This document shows positions 1 through 10,750 of a DNA stretch of 41,013 nucleotides, piece by piece. The notes below the pieces were generated by a model. It did no database searches. It was not told where the DNA came from and saw nothing but the letters and a program-made list of their open reading frames with translations. The stretch's first letter is position 1. Every line of letters starts with the position of its first letter. The position numbers and the translations under genes are program-made. The stretch spans positions 1-41,013 of the forward strand of contig JAHBMJ010000767.1 in NCBI GenBank assembly GCA_018398765.1. The letters run 5' to 3'. This DNA comes from Chromera velia (taxonomy: Eukaryota; Sar; Chromeraceae).

Positions 1-138
1 CATAAAAAAGTATGCAAGAGATTTGCTCTACAGGGTGGCAGATACACATATGATCGATTCATCATGGAAGATCTGGTTTTCAATTGGCTTTTGAAGCGTG
101 AAAAGGCTAACGAAAGCTATTTTGCAGCAGAGCATTAA
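1..138 (+). CDS. Possible C-terminal end of an unknown gene (5' end outside window)
   Basis: Frame 1 is open from the first base to a TAA at 136-138, giving 45 residues that end in ESYFAAEH. The composition (aromatic, Lys/Glu mixed) looks protein-like, and the sequence turns strongly AT-rich right after the stop, as if a gene ends here. No family is recognised; a transposon protein tail is possible. The fragment is short enough that an open frame by chance is a real alternative. Confidence 0.25.
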   Translation, partial: HKKVCKRFALQGGRYTYDRFIMEDLVFNWLLKREKANESYFAAEH

Positions 139-1990
139 ACGAGCTTACTGTTTGCATCTGTTTATGCGTAACATTGTCTGCATGTTTTCAATTTCTATGT
201 GTTAGCTTCATCATCGTATGTAAGTACATTTTTATGTAAGTTTTTATACGTTTTTTATAGTATATGATAGTAGTTCCTAGAGTTATAAACAAGTTTTTTC
301 ATCTTTTATTCTATAGTTGCTTCTTTATTGGCTTAACCCTGTTATTTTTGTAAGAAAAAGATGATTCAAAAAAAGGTAAGTTGACATTTTAAAAAGTTTA
401 GTTGCTATTTCAAAAAGTCCACTAAACTTTTTTGAAAAAAGTCCGGTTGACCAGACTTTTTTTTGGCAAGTTAACTTTTTGACTTGCTATTTTAGGCAAC
501 CAAACTTTTTTTCTACTTGAGAAAAATAATTGTCCAAAGCCTTTAAAAGTTAGTGTTTGCTTCTAGACGCTTTAAGCCCGCTTTGTACACCAATTTTCAG
601 CTTTATAGTCCATATACTTCTCGAGATCTACCAACTGGACTTTTTGAAAATAGCAAGTTGACTTTTCAAAAAGGCAAGTCAAAATGTCCGGTAACCGGAC
701 TTTTTCACTAGCTCTTCCACCGGACATTCTTTAGGGTAGTTCTTTTTCTATCATTACAACGTCTTTTTACATAAAGTTTCAGCTTCTAACTCCTTACCAA
801 TTATGAGAACGAGTTTTTTGTGGAAATGCGCCGCTTTAGGGGGGCAAAAAGCACCCCATGCACTCGCCCCCGGCATGCAAAAATTATTTTTTTTTTCGAA
901 GTCTAAACCACTTTAAATTACTCTAAATTACTTCTAAATTTCTAATGTCTATATCTAGTAACTTAGATTTTTTTAATCATTTGAGTTTCTACTTGGTAGT
1001 AGTAGTAAATTCTAGAGTAAATTACTCTTTTAAATTGCTTTAGTTTATTGTTCTACTACATTACTTATGCTATAAAACTTTTAAAGTTTTACTATATAAC
1101 ATAGTATATGTGAGTAAATGTAAACAAATTTTATAACATTTTAAAAGTATGACTAAAAGTATGACACAAACACGAGTAAAACATGATCGTTTTTTTTGGA
1201 ACTATAAAGCGTGTAGAGAGAGGTCAAAAGCGGTTTAATAACTTTAATTAATTAACCTCTCGATTAACCTGTCTTCATTTTCTTGCAATCATCTATGTTG
1301 TGGAGACAGAAACAAGTTGAAAAAGCTTTACTCTCTTGCCTGCTGCTGTCAGGGGTGCTTTTTTACAGAGAGGTGCTGCATTTTTCTTCCTCTCGGTCGA
1401 TCAGCTTTTCTTTTCTTCGATGGGTCCTCCGCATAAAATGTCGGTGAAATAACATTCAGCAAGTCACGTCATCACGTACAAGACTTTCGCTTTTACTTTC
1501 TTTTCTTCATTGTCGCCCTCCATTAATTGCCATGATTGCCATTCCAACACACTACAGCCAACGCATTTCTTGTCCAGTTCCGCGAACTCGTTTTGGTTGG
1601 CGGTCACTTGCACGGTCTCTCAGAGGAGAGGGGCAAAGGGACAAGAAGGGAAGACAAGAATTTAACCGCCTACTTGAAAAATCTTTCAGTACCCACCAGT
1701 AAAGGACCCTGTTCAGATCCTCCCGGTGGACCTCAACCAATCATCTCTTACGCGTCTCTTCAATTTTCTTTCCTTCCCTCAGATTGGCTTAACCTTCCTG
1801 AATGCCACTCTGAAGGTTCGATCCCCACCTCTGAACGTCATTTGGCCCCACAAGATCACCCCCTGCCCCTTTCATTGATCCAGTCCCACGCAGAACTTTT
1901 TGCAATGCACCCGCCCATCTGTTACTCACTAGAGAGACAATCACACAGTCTCCCTTTCGCCCCACTTCCTACTACAGCCACTCTCTGAAT
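139..1990. other. AT-rich non-coding flank
   Basis: This stretch is AT-rich with poly-A and poly-T runs. It contains the palindrome cluster at 360-735, TAAATTACT-type short repeats around 900-1030, and a more balanced part from about 1300 that should include the 3' flank of the downstream minus-strand reductase gene. An open frame at 1536-1988 lacks protein-like composition. I see no gene here. Confidence 0.6.
360..735. repeat. Cluster of interspersed inverted repeats built on AAAAAGTC(CGGT)
   Basis: The core GTCCGGTAACCGGAC at 686-700 is a perfect 7+1+7 palindrome. An imperfect partner with AAAAAAGTC and GACTTTTTT arms lies around 432-461. The phrase TTGCTATTT(T)CAAAAAGTCCA occurs near 402-421 and, inverted, near 638-657, so the block can fold on itself over about 250 bp. 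CAAGTT/ACTTG variants recur between them. It may be the remnant of a foldback element; no flanking target duplication was found. Confidence 0.5.
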
Positions 1991-1997
1991 GTTTTAC

Positions 1998-3077
1998 TCA
2001 GAGGGCGAACTTCTCCCCGCAGGCAGCCTCAGAGGCGTCCCACAGGGCAGCTGCGAGCTCCTTCTTGTGAGCGTTTGGGTTCTCCTGGGCGGCTCCCTTG
2101 ATGGGTGGGCCCTTCATGCCCTCCTCGGGGCCGTAGTACTCACCGGGGGCAGAGAAGGTCGGGTGTGCAAGTGCCATGAGCATCGGCAGGGACCCGTCAG
2201 CGCATGAATGGCCTCTCTTCTGATACCCCGCACCGTCATTCATGCCCCCCTGCTGCTGTGTTGCGATCTGGAGGTTGGTTGCTGCGAGGCCGGGATGGGT
2301 GACGGTGGACTTAATCTTCCCCTCCAGGCCGGCGGCATCGGCACGACGCTGGAGCTCCATGGCGAAGAGGTAGTTGCTCAGCTTGCTCTGACCGTAACGT
2401 GCCCACATTTCGGTCTGTCCTCCGAGCACATAGGGTGCGGCATAGAGGTAGAAGCCGTGGGGGGGGTGGCGGTTGTTGAGATTCTTCGTGTCGACGGAGG
2501 GGGTGCCGAGGGTACTGGCACGGGAAGAAACTTGAGTGATGGCAACTTCACTGTGTGTCTCTGCGGTTTTCTTAATCAGGGGCCACAGAAGGGAAGTCAT
2601 GAGGAAATGACTGAGATGGTTTGTCTGGATCTGCACTTCGTAGCCGTCCTTCGTGAGCTCATAGGGAAGAGCCATCACACCGGCGTTGTTGCAGAGAATG
2701 TCAAGACGGTCGAACTTGGACTTGAAGTCCTCAACAAAAGAACGAATGGAAGCGAAGTCACAGTTATCCATTCGCATCACCTCAATAGGTGGAGCCTTGA
2801 ACCCCTCTGCCTCAAGGGCAGTCTCGAGCTCTTTCTTGACTGCCTCGCCCTTTGCCACTGTGCGAACCGTGATCACACACTTAGCCCCCTTGGAGGCCAA
2901 GCCCTTGGTGATGTAGAAGCCCAAGCCAGAGGCAGTGGACACGCCAGTGATGAGTGCGACCTTTCCAGTGAGGTCCTTCATGTTGGCCTCGTCCTTGATC
3001 CAAGTAGGGTAGTACTTGTCTTCGAGAACGACGGGGCCTGACACCTCCTGAGCTTGCTGGCTTTGGCTGGATCCCAT
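1998..3077 (-). CDS. Short-chain dehydrogenase/reductase (retinol dehydrogenase/WWOX/POR-like)
   Basis: The single-exon gene encodes 359 residues. A Rossmann fold starts near residue 38 with the cofactor loop TGVSTASGLG (44-53), followed by NNAG (130-133), the catalytic Ser in QVSS (about 184), the YGQSK active site (Tyr228, Lys232) and HPG (261-263). This is the classical NAD(P)(H)-dependent SDR layout. The extra segment between Ser and Tyr (190-222) is typical of retinol dehydrogenase- and protochlorophyllide reductase-like members. The N-terminus MGSSQS fits an N-myristoylation signal (Gly2, Ser6), so membrane attachment is possible. The cofactor loop has five residues between TG and GxG instead of three. 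The ATG at 3077 begins a conserved-looking tail and is preceded by a promoter-like region shared with the divergent gene at 3674. The substrate cannot be told from sequence. Confidence 0.9.
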   Translation of the reverse strand: MGSSQSQQAQEVSGPVVLEDKYYPTWIKDEANMKDLTGKVALITGVSTASGLGFYITKGLASKGAKCVITVRTVAKGEAVKKELETALEAEGFKAPPIEVMRMDNCDFASIRSFVEDFKSKFDRLDILCNNAGVMALPYELTKDGYEVQIQTNHLSHFLMTSLLWPLIKKTAETHSEVAITQVSSRASTLGTPSVDTKNLNNRHPPHGFYLYAAPYVLGGQTEMWARYGQSKLSNYLFAMELQRRADAAGLEGKIKSTVTHPGLAATNLQIATQQQGGMNDGAGYQKRGHSCADGSLPMLMALAHPTFSAPGEYYGPEEGMKGPPIKGAAQENPNAHKKELAAALWDASEAACGEKFAL

Positions 3078-3673
3078 ATTTTTGTTTCGATCGCGCGGTT
3101 TTCGAAATCTTTCGAGTTACAGACACTTAGGGGGGGGGGGACCGCCAAGAGCTTGAGTTTAATTACTCCAACTGACCGGCTGAAGACATCTACCGTTGCC
3201 ACTCAGTCGCTGTTGGATTTTGAATAACGGTTGTGCACTGTGCGAGAGATCGACGTCATTCTGCCCCGAACCGATTAATCGGAACCGAAAGGCGAATTTT
3301 TAGCGCGGAATGGCTCACATGCATGCATGCATTGACGGATTCGCAAAGGTCAGACATGCAGAATCTGCATCAGATCAGAGCTGCACCATTGCATGCATCT
3401 CATGCAGCAGAGTCGAGTTCACTTCATGCATATTGACACATACACGCCTGACAGGATCTAATTGCGAACACCAGTCTGCGAGCAGCCAGAGAACCATCAA
3501 GGACTGCGCAAGTACATATATCGATATACGGACTCCGGCGTTTGCATGCATCATTTGATTCCTCAAGGGAACCTGTCGCTTTCCTTTCTGCCACTTGCCC
3601 TTTGCACCGCTTTGCGACCATACTACCGCCCGGTGAACAGATTGCGAAAGACACAAAGACTTCCTGCCCAAAG
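3078..3673. promoter_or_regulatory. Divergent promoter region with TGCATGCA motifs
   Basis: This region separates the minus-strand reductase from the plus-strand 106-aa gene. It carries overlapping TGCATGCA octamers within ATGCATGCATGCAT (3319-3332), one at 3390-3397 and one at 3543-3550, plus partial copies (for example TTCATGCATA near 3424). A TATA-like ATATATC lies at 3516-3522, about 20-25 bp before the last octamer. TGCATGCA is a known binding site of an apicomplexan ApiAP2 factor; that an equivalent protein acts here is inference. A run of 11 G lies at 3130-3140. Confidence 0.5.
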
Positions 3674-3994
3674 ATGCCAGTCCAGATCCAGGTCACGAAG
3701 CTGAACACGGCAGGCAGTCAGGGAAGTGATTCCGAGACGATCGAAGTAGAGGCCAAAAAATTCCCAACCAAACTGAGTTCTATCGACGCCATCGAATCGC
3801 TTGTTCAGGGAGCGATGGACTTTGTTCGAAAGAAAGAACCCTCCCCACCGGGGTCCTCCTTTGATTTCTTCCACGGAATCGCAGTGACAGCAGGAAACGG
3901 GGAGATGTTGGTGACCCTGAAAAGGGACACGGACTCGCAGAAGAATATTCCCGTGACTGTGAAGTATGACTTTGGGGACGGAAAATATTTCTAG
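3674..3994 (+). CDS. Hypothetical 106-residue protein
   Basis: The chosen ATG at 3674 begins MPVQIQVTKL. The frame is open further upstream (from 3542), but that part has poor composition and overlaps the promoter motifs. The product is soluble and hydrophilic, with no signal peptide or membrane segment. It has a predicted helical stretch near residues 35-55 (SSIDAIESLVQGAMDFVRKK) and a beta-like C-terminus ending YDFGDGKYF before TAG at 3992. No family is recognised. It is divergent to the reductase and may share its promoter. Confidence 0.6.
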   Translation: MPVQIQVTKLNTAGSQGSDSETIEVEAKKFPTKLSSIDAIESLVQGAMDFVRKKEPSPPGSSFDFFHGIAVTAGNGEMLVTLKRDTDSQKNIPVTVKYDFGDGKYF

Positions 3995-4323
3995 ACAGGT
4001 CCTTAGGAAACGTTGAGAGGACGCTTGAGGAGAAACTGGTTTCTGTGTGGCCCATGAGGGGCTGGCTCCTTATCTCTTCACGTCTTGTGTAAATTTGCAT
4101 GCACACATGTGTGTAAGCTTGTGTCGTCCCTTCAAATTGACTTCTACATTCCCGTCTCCGGGACTTCAATTGCACTTACAGCCTTTCCCTTTCACTTGCC
4201 GATTGAATGCCTTAGGCCGGCAAGCATGGTATAGCTAACTGCGTGATCACTCTAAGAGTTCCGCAAGCTTTGATAGGAATCATTGCAAACCCAGAGTCAG
4301 CAGCAAAATACGTTGCCTGCCTG

Positions 4324-4425
4324 CCTGCCTTACTACTTCTCTCTCTCTCCCTCCCCCCCTCCCACTTTCTCCCTCTCCCTGTTCTTCTCCCTCCCCTCCC
4401 CCCCCCTTTTTTGTTTGCCTTTTTT

Positions 4426-4479
<54 letters not shown>

Positions 4480-4519
4480 TGCGTGTGTGTATGTGTGTGT
4501 GTCTGTGTGTCTGTGTCTG

Positions 4520-4565
<46 letters not shown>

Positions 4566-4577
4566 TCACTCTCTCTC

Positions 4578-4627
<50 letters not shown>

Positions 4628-4780
4628 TTCATGTCTGTGTGTGTCCCTCTCTCTACCTCTTTCTCTACTTCTCCACGGCGTCCACGCCTGTTTGTCTGTC
4701 TTCCTGTCTCTAGTTTTGTCTGCCTCTGTGTTCCTCTGTCTGTCTCTCTGTGTGTCTGTCTGTCTGTCTTTCTCTCATTG
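4324..4780. repeat. Compound CT/GT microsatellite
   Basis: A long polypyrimidine tract (CTCTCT with C-runs) alternates with (GT)n blocks around 4460-4530 and 4610-4640. Long reading frames across it are low-complexity artefacts (Leu/Ser and Cys/Val repeats). The mirror-like pyrimidine strand could adopt triplex structure; that is inference. Confidence 0.9.
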
Positions 4781-4950
4781 ATTCTCTTGCATTGTTTTTT
4801 TTGTAGAGCTAATTGGTATTCAAATTTGAAATCTTTGAAATCTCTCTCAGCCAGTGGACTCTAGAGCGGACTAAAGCATGCAAAGTTTAGAACAGCTAGT
4901 TGTTAGTTGCAATTGATCGCAGCCTGGGAAACTAGCTGGGAAAGCAGGTG

Positions 4951-5045
4951 GGCCCTAGAGCGGGCCACGGATATCGCTACAGGGTGTGGTCTGAGCCTCA
5001 GTAATGAGGCATACCCCCCTGCCGATAATTTGCGGAGGTGACCTC
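4951..5045 (+). other. Hairpin-rich intergenic segment of unknown nature
   Basis: Three stems can be drawn on the plus strand. They are GGCCC/GGGCC (4951-4966); a nested stem GGGTGT...GCCTCA-GTAA-TGAGGC-ATACCC (4982-5016) with a GNRA-type GTAA loop; and GAGG-TGA-CCTC (5035-5045). The last two flank AATTTGCGG (5027-5035), which resembles an Sm site such as the AAUUUGUGG of U1 snRNA. No U1 5' end (ACUUACCUG) is visible upstream, and none of U2, U4 or U5 is recognised. It may be an unidentified structured RNA or chance. Confidence 0.25.
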
Positions 5046-5107
5046 TAAAAAACAAAACGGCAACAGTCTCCTAGGGCACTAAGAAATCACTTATCACTTA
5101 AATTTTT

Positions 5108-5396
5108 CGAAAGACCCTAGAAGCCACTAGATCTTTTCAACTAGAAGCTTACCATTAGAGTTCCTTAAGGTCTTCTTACAGGGAAAAACCGAAGGACGGG
5201 ATGCATTGTATATTCCCGTTCCTTTCATTGTTTAGCCATTTCATCTCATCGCATTTTATGAGCATGCTACTATTGATTGCAATTAATTCAAATTGCATGA
5301 AGAAGCATGCACATACATGCATGCAGCTCGGCATGGCTCATCAATCTATAAGGCGGCGCGCATAGCGGCGGGCACTTCAGGCATGGCGGCTCAACA
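5108..5396 (-). repeat. Copia 3' LTR
   Basis: This is 289 bp, the same length as its partner with no indels. Read on the minus strand it begins TGTTGAGCC; its other end is CG-type (plus-strand first base C instead of T), a decayed TG/CA terminus. It contains a TGCATGCA octamer at 5318-5325. It differs from the 5' LTR at 18 positions, all transitions. Confidence 0.93.
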
Positions 5397-5447
5397 ATCA
5401 CCCCCTGACTGAGACACAGACGAAGGAACAAATACAGAGCCGTCTGT

Positions 5448-6938
5448 CTACCCACAACGCCGACTGACTTTTATGCACATGCTCGATCGCTTCGCAAAGT
5501 CAATCTTCTTAATACGTGCTCCTGCCTTCTGTTTCTTCTCAACTCTCGCAGTGGAAGGAACGTCACCATTGCAGCGCTCTAACATGAGCTTGGTCTGTCT
5601 ATCTACCCTCATATCACTAATCCTGCACCAGTACACACGGGAACGTAGACGATGCAATTCTTGCCTGACATAAGCAAGAAGACCATTTATAGCAGGCTCT
5701 GCCTTTGCCTGTCCAGACTCTAGCTGATCTATCAACGGCCCGGAATCCGTCAGGAATTCAATTGGCACTTTCTTACACCAAAGCGCCTCTGCCAGATCCT
5801 TCCAAGCAAAAGCTTTCTTCATGCTCTCTGCAGATGCAACTGTCTCCAACGAAGTGCTCGAAATCAGCTTTTGCTTCACTCTCGTACTCTTCCACACAAA
5901 AAGGTTGCTCTTTCTTAAAGCATGAATCCTTTCTCTGTCTACCTGTTCTGTCTGATCTATAAGGTAAGCTTCATTTCCCCATCGCCCTTCACACTTCTGG
6001 AGAGAATAAGACCCATCATGGAAAACAACCATCTTGGGGTCCTTGACTGCGGTAAAAACAAGAGAGGTCTTCCTTTGCTTCACACGATTCAACAAACGCA
6101 AACCACCTTCTACCTTCTCTGCAGACGGCTTAGTCAACCACCGACTCAGCTCACCAAAAAGAAAAGAAATGTCTGGTTATATCCTTGCTGCCCACTCAGT
6201 CACCCCCATGATCTTCTACATGAGTGGCACATATTCTTCTTTAATCTCTTCTTTTGTTGGAGGGTCCAAAAGGTCTGGTCTGATCTTCCCCCCCTTTAGT
6301 TTGCTCTCTTCCACTTCAACGGACTCAAGATACTCTTCCTGATTCATCTCAAAACCTTCCTTTATTTTTTTTAGCTGCATGCCTATGTAGTTCATTGTCT
6401 CTCCTTCTTTTAATACCTCAGGCTCATCCATTTTCAGTTTCTCTTGCAGAGGAGAAAGGAAAGAAAGAGGATCTTCAGCAAAAAGAAGAAGATCATCAAC
6501 ATGCCTAACTAGTAACATGGCCTTCACTTCACCCCCCTCCCCGCCTCTGTGAATGAAAATGCTTTCTTTTATCTCCTCCCATCCCAATTCCTTTGCTATC
6601 TTCTTAAAGGAGAGAGAGAAGAGACGGGGACTGTCTGCAAGGCCGTACATTGCTTTTTTCAATTTTAAAACAGCACCTGGTTTCATCTATTCGGGACAAT
6701 CAGGAGGGAGAGAAGTGGGAAGTTGGATAAAAACAGAGTCAGAAATGGGAGCAGTCAGAAAAGCAGTGCGAACGTCCGACTTTGCAGCCGTCTATCCCTT
6801 CGAAGAAGCAAAAGAAAGAACCAAAAGAACTGCCCATCAATCTGCCGTCCCACTAAAAGTCTCTAACTTTTTTCGGTCATCCTGAAACCCTTTCACGACT
6901 AGCCTCGCTTTTGCGATTCTTTTCCCTTCCTTCATTTT
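5448..6938 (-). pseudogene. Copia reverse transcriptase and RNase H, broken
   Basis: After the TAA the frame continues with KARLVVKGF, hits a TGA, then shifts frame near 6770-6790 before DVRTAFL (first RT Asp). The stretch 6686-6216 has LKKAMYGL and HVDDLLLF, the copia form of the YxDD catalytic box. Stops follow around 6216 and 6165. The segment 6137-5448 is RNase H-like (VFHDGSY, LTDSGPLID). It lies just upstream of the purine tract and 3' LTR, as expected. Confidence 0.8.
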
Positions 6939-8405
6939 TTAAGTAAGCACCCACCTGCACTTCATGGCTTTTCTTCCTTTTGGCAGACGCACACCTGGCT
7001 GAAAGACATCACATTCAATGAATTGATTCAATTCAGCTTTCTGTCCTTCAACGTGAGACCTCCCTGCAACCTCTTCTGGAGTAGCATCGATGTGTCCTTT
7101 CTTTGGATTCATATGAGAAAGCATCTTCTCCACGACTTCCTTATCGACCTCCAACACACGGGGCAAGGGACGTCGGGCTTTCTCTTTTTCCTTGATTGCG
7201 CGCGCAAGCTTCTGCTTCAACTCATTTAGTCTCTCTTGCAGATCTTCTATCTTTTCATTTTCATCTTCTCTTCTCTGTGCAAAACGCACATCTTCCTTCC
7301 TTTTTTCATCTTCCTGCATGGTGATAAAATGTTGCAGCTTCCAAATTCTACTCACAGCGGACTGGCATACCGACTGACCGTCTGTAGGCACCGACTGACG
7401 TCTGCGCCTATCTCTCCTTCTCAGAACAGAGGCCTGACCGGAATCTGACCCCCCTTGCCCAGACCCATTCGCCTGGCTGCCCTGCATACCCTCTGTGTCC
7501 CCGTCTAGCTCTCCCCCCTGATGCTGTGCAATCATCTTGAGGTGGCCGCCCCAAAGTGACTGCCCAGCAAAAGCGGCAGAAGGAAGAACTGATGCATTCG
7601 CGCCCTCACCCCCCTCGCTAGCCATCGAGGGAGACAAAACGCACTGCTCGGCTTGCTTTGCAGCTCGCCGCGGAACATCAGGGAAAAAGTATGCAGGGCC
7701 GAAAGAAGAAGAGAAACATGCATGCCTCCCTACACCGGAATCAACCTCCATTTCATCCACATCCACATCCGAAAAAGAATCTTCCTGTGGAACAAAACCC
7801 TGTCTATCTGGAGACAAAGAAGAAGAAGAAGGAGAAAAAGAAATAAAAGAAATGCCTGACCACCTGACAAGTAAAACAAGTGAAGGATGCACTCGCAAAG
7901 GCTTCCATCGGTTCCCCTTTTCTATCAGAACCACCACTACAGACGAATTCTCTACAGAAGCAAAGATGCCTTCCTTTCCGTGCATAGGCTCTGCCCCCTT
8001 CTTGATTGGGTTAGGATCATACACCACCACCCTGTCCTGCACAGCAATCGGAGAAATCTCTTCTGCCTTCTCTTCCCCAAAAACTGCTTTCATTTGAGAC
8101 TCCCCTGTCACGGTCGACACAACTTCATTCAACTGCTGCACCACCCCCGGAAAGAGCCATTTCTCTGTGTATCTGGGTAAGCGGGCCTTTCTGACTGTCT
8201 TTCTTAATAGTCTCTTTACAGTTCTATTTGGTCTTTCTACTTGTCCCTGTACTTGAGGACAGTAGTCTGGTCCTCTCTCATAATGCACTCCCTCTCTTTG
8301 CAAAAAAGAATCGTATTCCTTCTCAAACTCGCCTCCGTTGTCTGTCTTAACGATCTTTGGTTTCCTTTTCCCAAGTCTCTGCCACTTCCTTGTCCAGTGG
8401 ATCAT
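6939..8405 (-). pseudogene. Copia integrase core plus long linker to reverse transcriptase
   Basis: This is the longest intact stretch, 488 codons. KTDNGGEF carries the second catalytic Asp, and CPQVQGQVERPNRTVK the catalytic Glu, of the DDE integrase. After the integrase comes a disordered acidic Ser-rich segment, then a Lys/Glu coiled coil (around residues 370-420 of this stretch). It ends in AMKCRWVLT, the start of the copia RT domain, at a TAA (6941-6939). Confidence 0.8.
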
Positions 8406-9429
8406 TGCTCTCTTTGCCTGACTTTTTCGAGAAAGAGTCTCTCCCTACATGAATCTTGTTTTTCCATCAATAAGAAGACTGGCTGGCACACCTCCCGCAA
8501 GCATGCAGAGGTCATGCACAACAATATCATTGAATTCTTCTGCCCTCCCCCCCGGTGTTTGTCTTGCTAGAATTCTTCTCATGGTTGCATTCACTTCTCT
8601 ACACTCGCGACAGTCAATTATCTCTGTACAATCCTTCACGCGCACACGGTGAGCCATTCCTTTTTCTCTCAGGATCGCATACAAACGCAACTTTGAAACG
8701 CTTACCTGTCGAGTGTGCAAAACGGCAGTGCCACATGTTCAATTCTCTCTCGGTCATCTGACCATCTTGAGCAAGAGAAAAAGAATTGGGTCCGGAGGGT
8801 TGAGAGGCTCCCGCCTGCTCTCCACCTACCATCGCCTTTTCTATCAGGGGGGAGACGGGATCATCACCAGAAGAAATCTTCTCTTCCTCGGTGATTGCCA
8901 GGCAAACACATTCATTCACTCGTTTAGAAGAAAAAGAAACAAAAGAAGAAGAAGAAGAAAAAGGAAATATGTGAATTACGTGTACACCGTTTCTCTCTTC
9001 TAACAATGCTTTGACTTTCTTTCTGTCTCTTAAATCAGATGAACACAATTCGACCTAATAAGGCTTGTCGACTTTCTACAGACGGAGACCCTGAACAGAC
9101 AAAAGAGAAACAGGAATCAAACGCGAGTATACACCTTCTATGGACACCTCCTCGATTTCATTCTCTGGAGACAAAACACCGACACGCACACGTACGTATC
9201 TGTCTGTCTAAAAAGAATCTCCCTCAGCTTTCTCATATATTATCACTTTCTTTCTCCAACTGTCTACAATGTAATCATCCAAGTCACGACCAATCAGATA
9301 CTTACTACAACCAGTATTAGCAAAAGGAAAGCGGACCTCTTCACACTCACAGTCGTTCTCTGCTAGGGGTGCAAATAGGTTTGAGGAACGAGAGCCTCTT
9401 GCCGTCTCTCGTCCCACGCCCGAGCGTGG
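8406..9429 (-). pseudogene. Copia protease and integrase N-terminus, broken
   Basis: This region continues the gag frame past the TGA at 9432. The retropepsin motif appears as FANTGCS near 9310-9330, with Asn where the catalytic Asp of D-T/S-G should be, so the protease would be dead. Further on, MWHCRFAHS (around 8720-8745) is the GAG-pre-integrase/HHCC zinc site. A frameshift follows near 8710-8720, then CTEIIDCREC supplies the CxxC half and DIVVHDL the first integrase Asp. TAG codons lie at 9210 and 8447. Between 9048 and 9208 further stops occur. Confidence 0.7.
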
Positions 9430-10692
9430 TCAATCGCCCTTCCCCCCCCCGGAGGAAGAAGACCCCCCCTTCTTCTTGCACGCAGGGGCGCCCGCGTAGT
9501 GACCCTTCTCGCCATAATCCCTGCACTCGATGTTCTTCTTTTTGGCCCAGCACTCACCCTCGTGCTTTCTCCCACAGGTGTAGCAGACTGGATGCTGCCC
9601 CCCCTGACCGGAGCTCACACTCGAACCCTGCCTGGAAGACCCCTTAGTGTTCCCGTTGTCCCTCTGCCTGCCACGATCATTCCCCCTGTGTCCCCCCTTG
9701 GGATTGGAGGAACGCCCTACCCTCTCCCTTCCCCCTTCCCCACCCTTCTCCTTCTCCTCGATGGCAGCGAACCAGTCGAGGTGAGGACAAATATCGTCCC
9801 ACAAGAGCGAGTTCAGGTCAAGGAGCATCTCTCCCTTCTACGCTCTGATGGCGGTGATGAGGGTGTTCTTTTGGTCGGAGTCGAGGGTGTGGAGGATCAT
9901 GGTTAGCTTCGCTGCATCTTCGATGGGTCTCTGCACCCCCATCGCTTCCACCTCCAGATTGGATAGACGTCGATGCAGGGTCTTAAACCCAAACTTGATC
10001 TTAGGCTTGAGGACCTCTCCGGCTGCGCTGCACCAGTTGGTGTTGTAGGGGAATTCCTTGACCTTCTCCTCCACTGCTAGTTGCTTCACAAGCAGGTTGG
10101 AGAGGTATTCTTCCTTCACACGCCTGAGAACCTCCTTGTGCTTGAGGCCAGCGCAGAAGAATCGCTTGAGGTGAGACTTGAACCTCGAGTCGTTCTTGGT
10201 GGCCTTGTACATGCCCATCCAAACCACCCTCTTCCACTGACTGGAAGAGCCAAAACGGGACCTTTAGAACTCCTCCTTCATGAAATCTCCCCACTGTCTC
10301 TCCCAATCTTTGAACCCCTCCTTGGGGTCGAACACAGGCAGAAGCGCCCAGTCCACCTTCACCTTCTTTCACGAGGAAGACGACACGACAGAGGAAGAAT
10401 CAGAGGACTCAGACTCGCTGGAAGAGTCTGAGTCATCAGAAAAGTCCGAATCGTTGCTCGGCACAGCAACAGAAACCTTCTGCCGTCTCCTGTTCTTTCT
10501 GGACTTCTTCTTTTCTAAAATCTTTTCTACGATCTTGTCAATCTTTTCTTCCAATTTCTTCTCTAGAAGGGAATCGAGTTTGGAATTGAGGGTCACTGCG
10601 CTGCTGCTTGACTATGCAGCTGCAGCTTCTTCTTGGGCCTTCTTCTTGGCCTCTTCCTTTTCCTTTCTCCTCTGAGCTCTCGTCTGGACCAT
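9430..10692 (-). pseudogene. Copia gag, broken
   Basis: A continuous frame of about 420 codons starts at the ATG 10692 (MVQTRAQRRK) and ends at TGA 9432. It is interrupted by TAG (10614), TGA (10371), TAA (10266) and TAG (9840) with no frameshift. The order is a Lys/Glu-rich coiled-coil start, an acidic Ser/Asp stretch (10369-10440), a helical gag core (9841-10227) and a CCHC-like zinc knuckle region near 9560-9600. The first knuckle is CYTCGRKHEGEC (CX2CX3HX3C, one residue short in each spacing); the second has lost its second Cys. Confidence 0.75.
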
Positions 10693-10750
10693 CTTGAAAA
10701 ATCCAGAGAGAGAGAGAATAAGGAAATCCAATCAGATCTGGCACACTGAT

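Noticed and set aside
838-850. TTTAGGG telomere-like words near G-runs (here, 3130 and 30968)
   Set aside because: Single occurrences, not arrays; chance or G-run edges.
2208-3041. 277-codon plus-strand frame
   Set aside because: Antisense to the short-chain dehydrogenase, whose motifs are clear on the other strand.
4283-4864. Long frames through the CT/GT microsatellite
   Set aside because: Low-complexity artefacts of dinucleotide repeats on both strands.
4860-5107. tRNA, SINE or U1 gene
   Set aside because: No box A/box B pair and no U1 5' end; kept only as a structured segment of unknown nature.
7537-8097. 186-codon plus-strand frame
   Set aside because: Antisense shadow of the copia integrase-RT linker.
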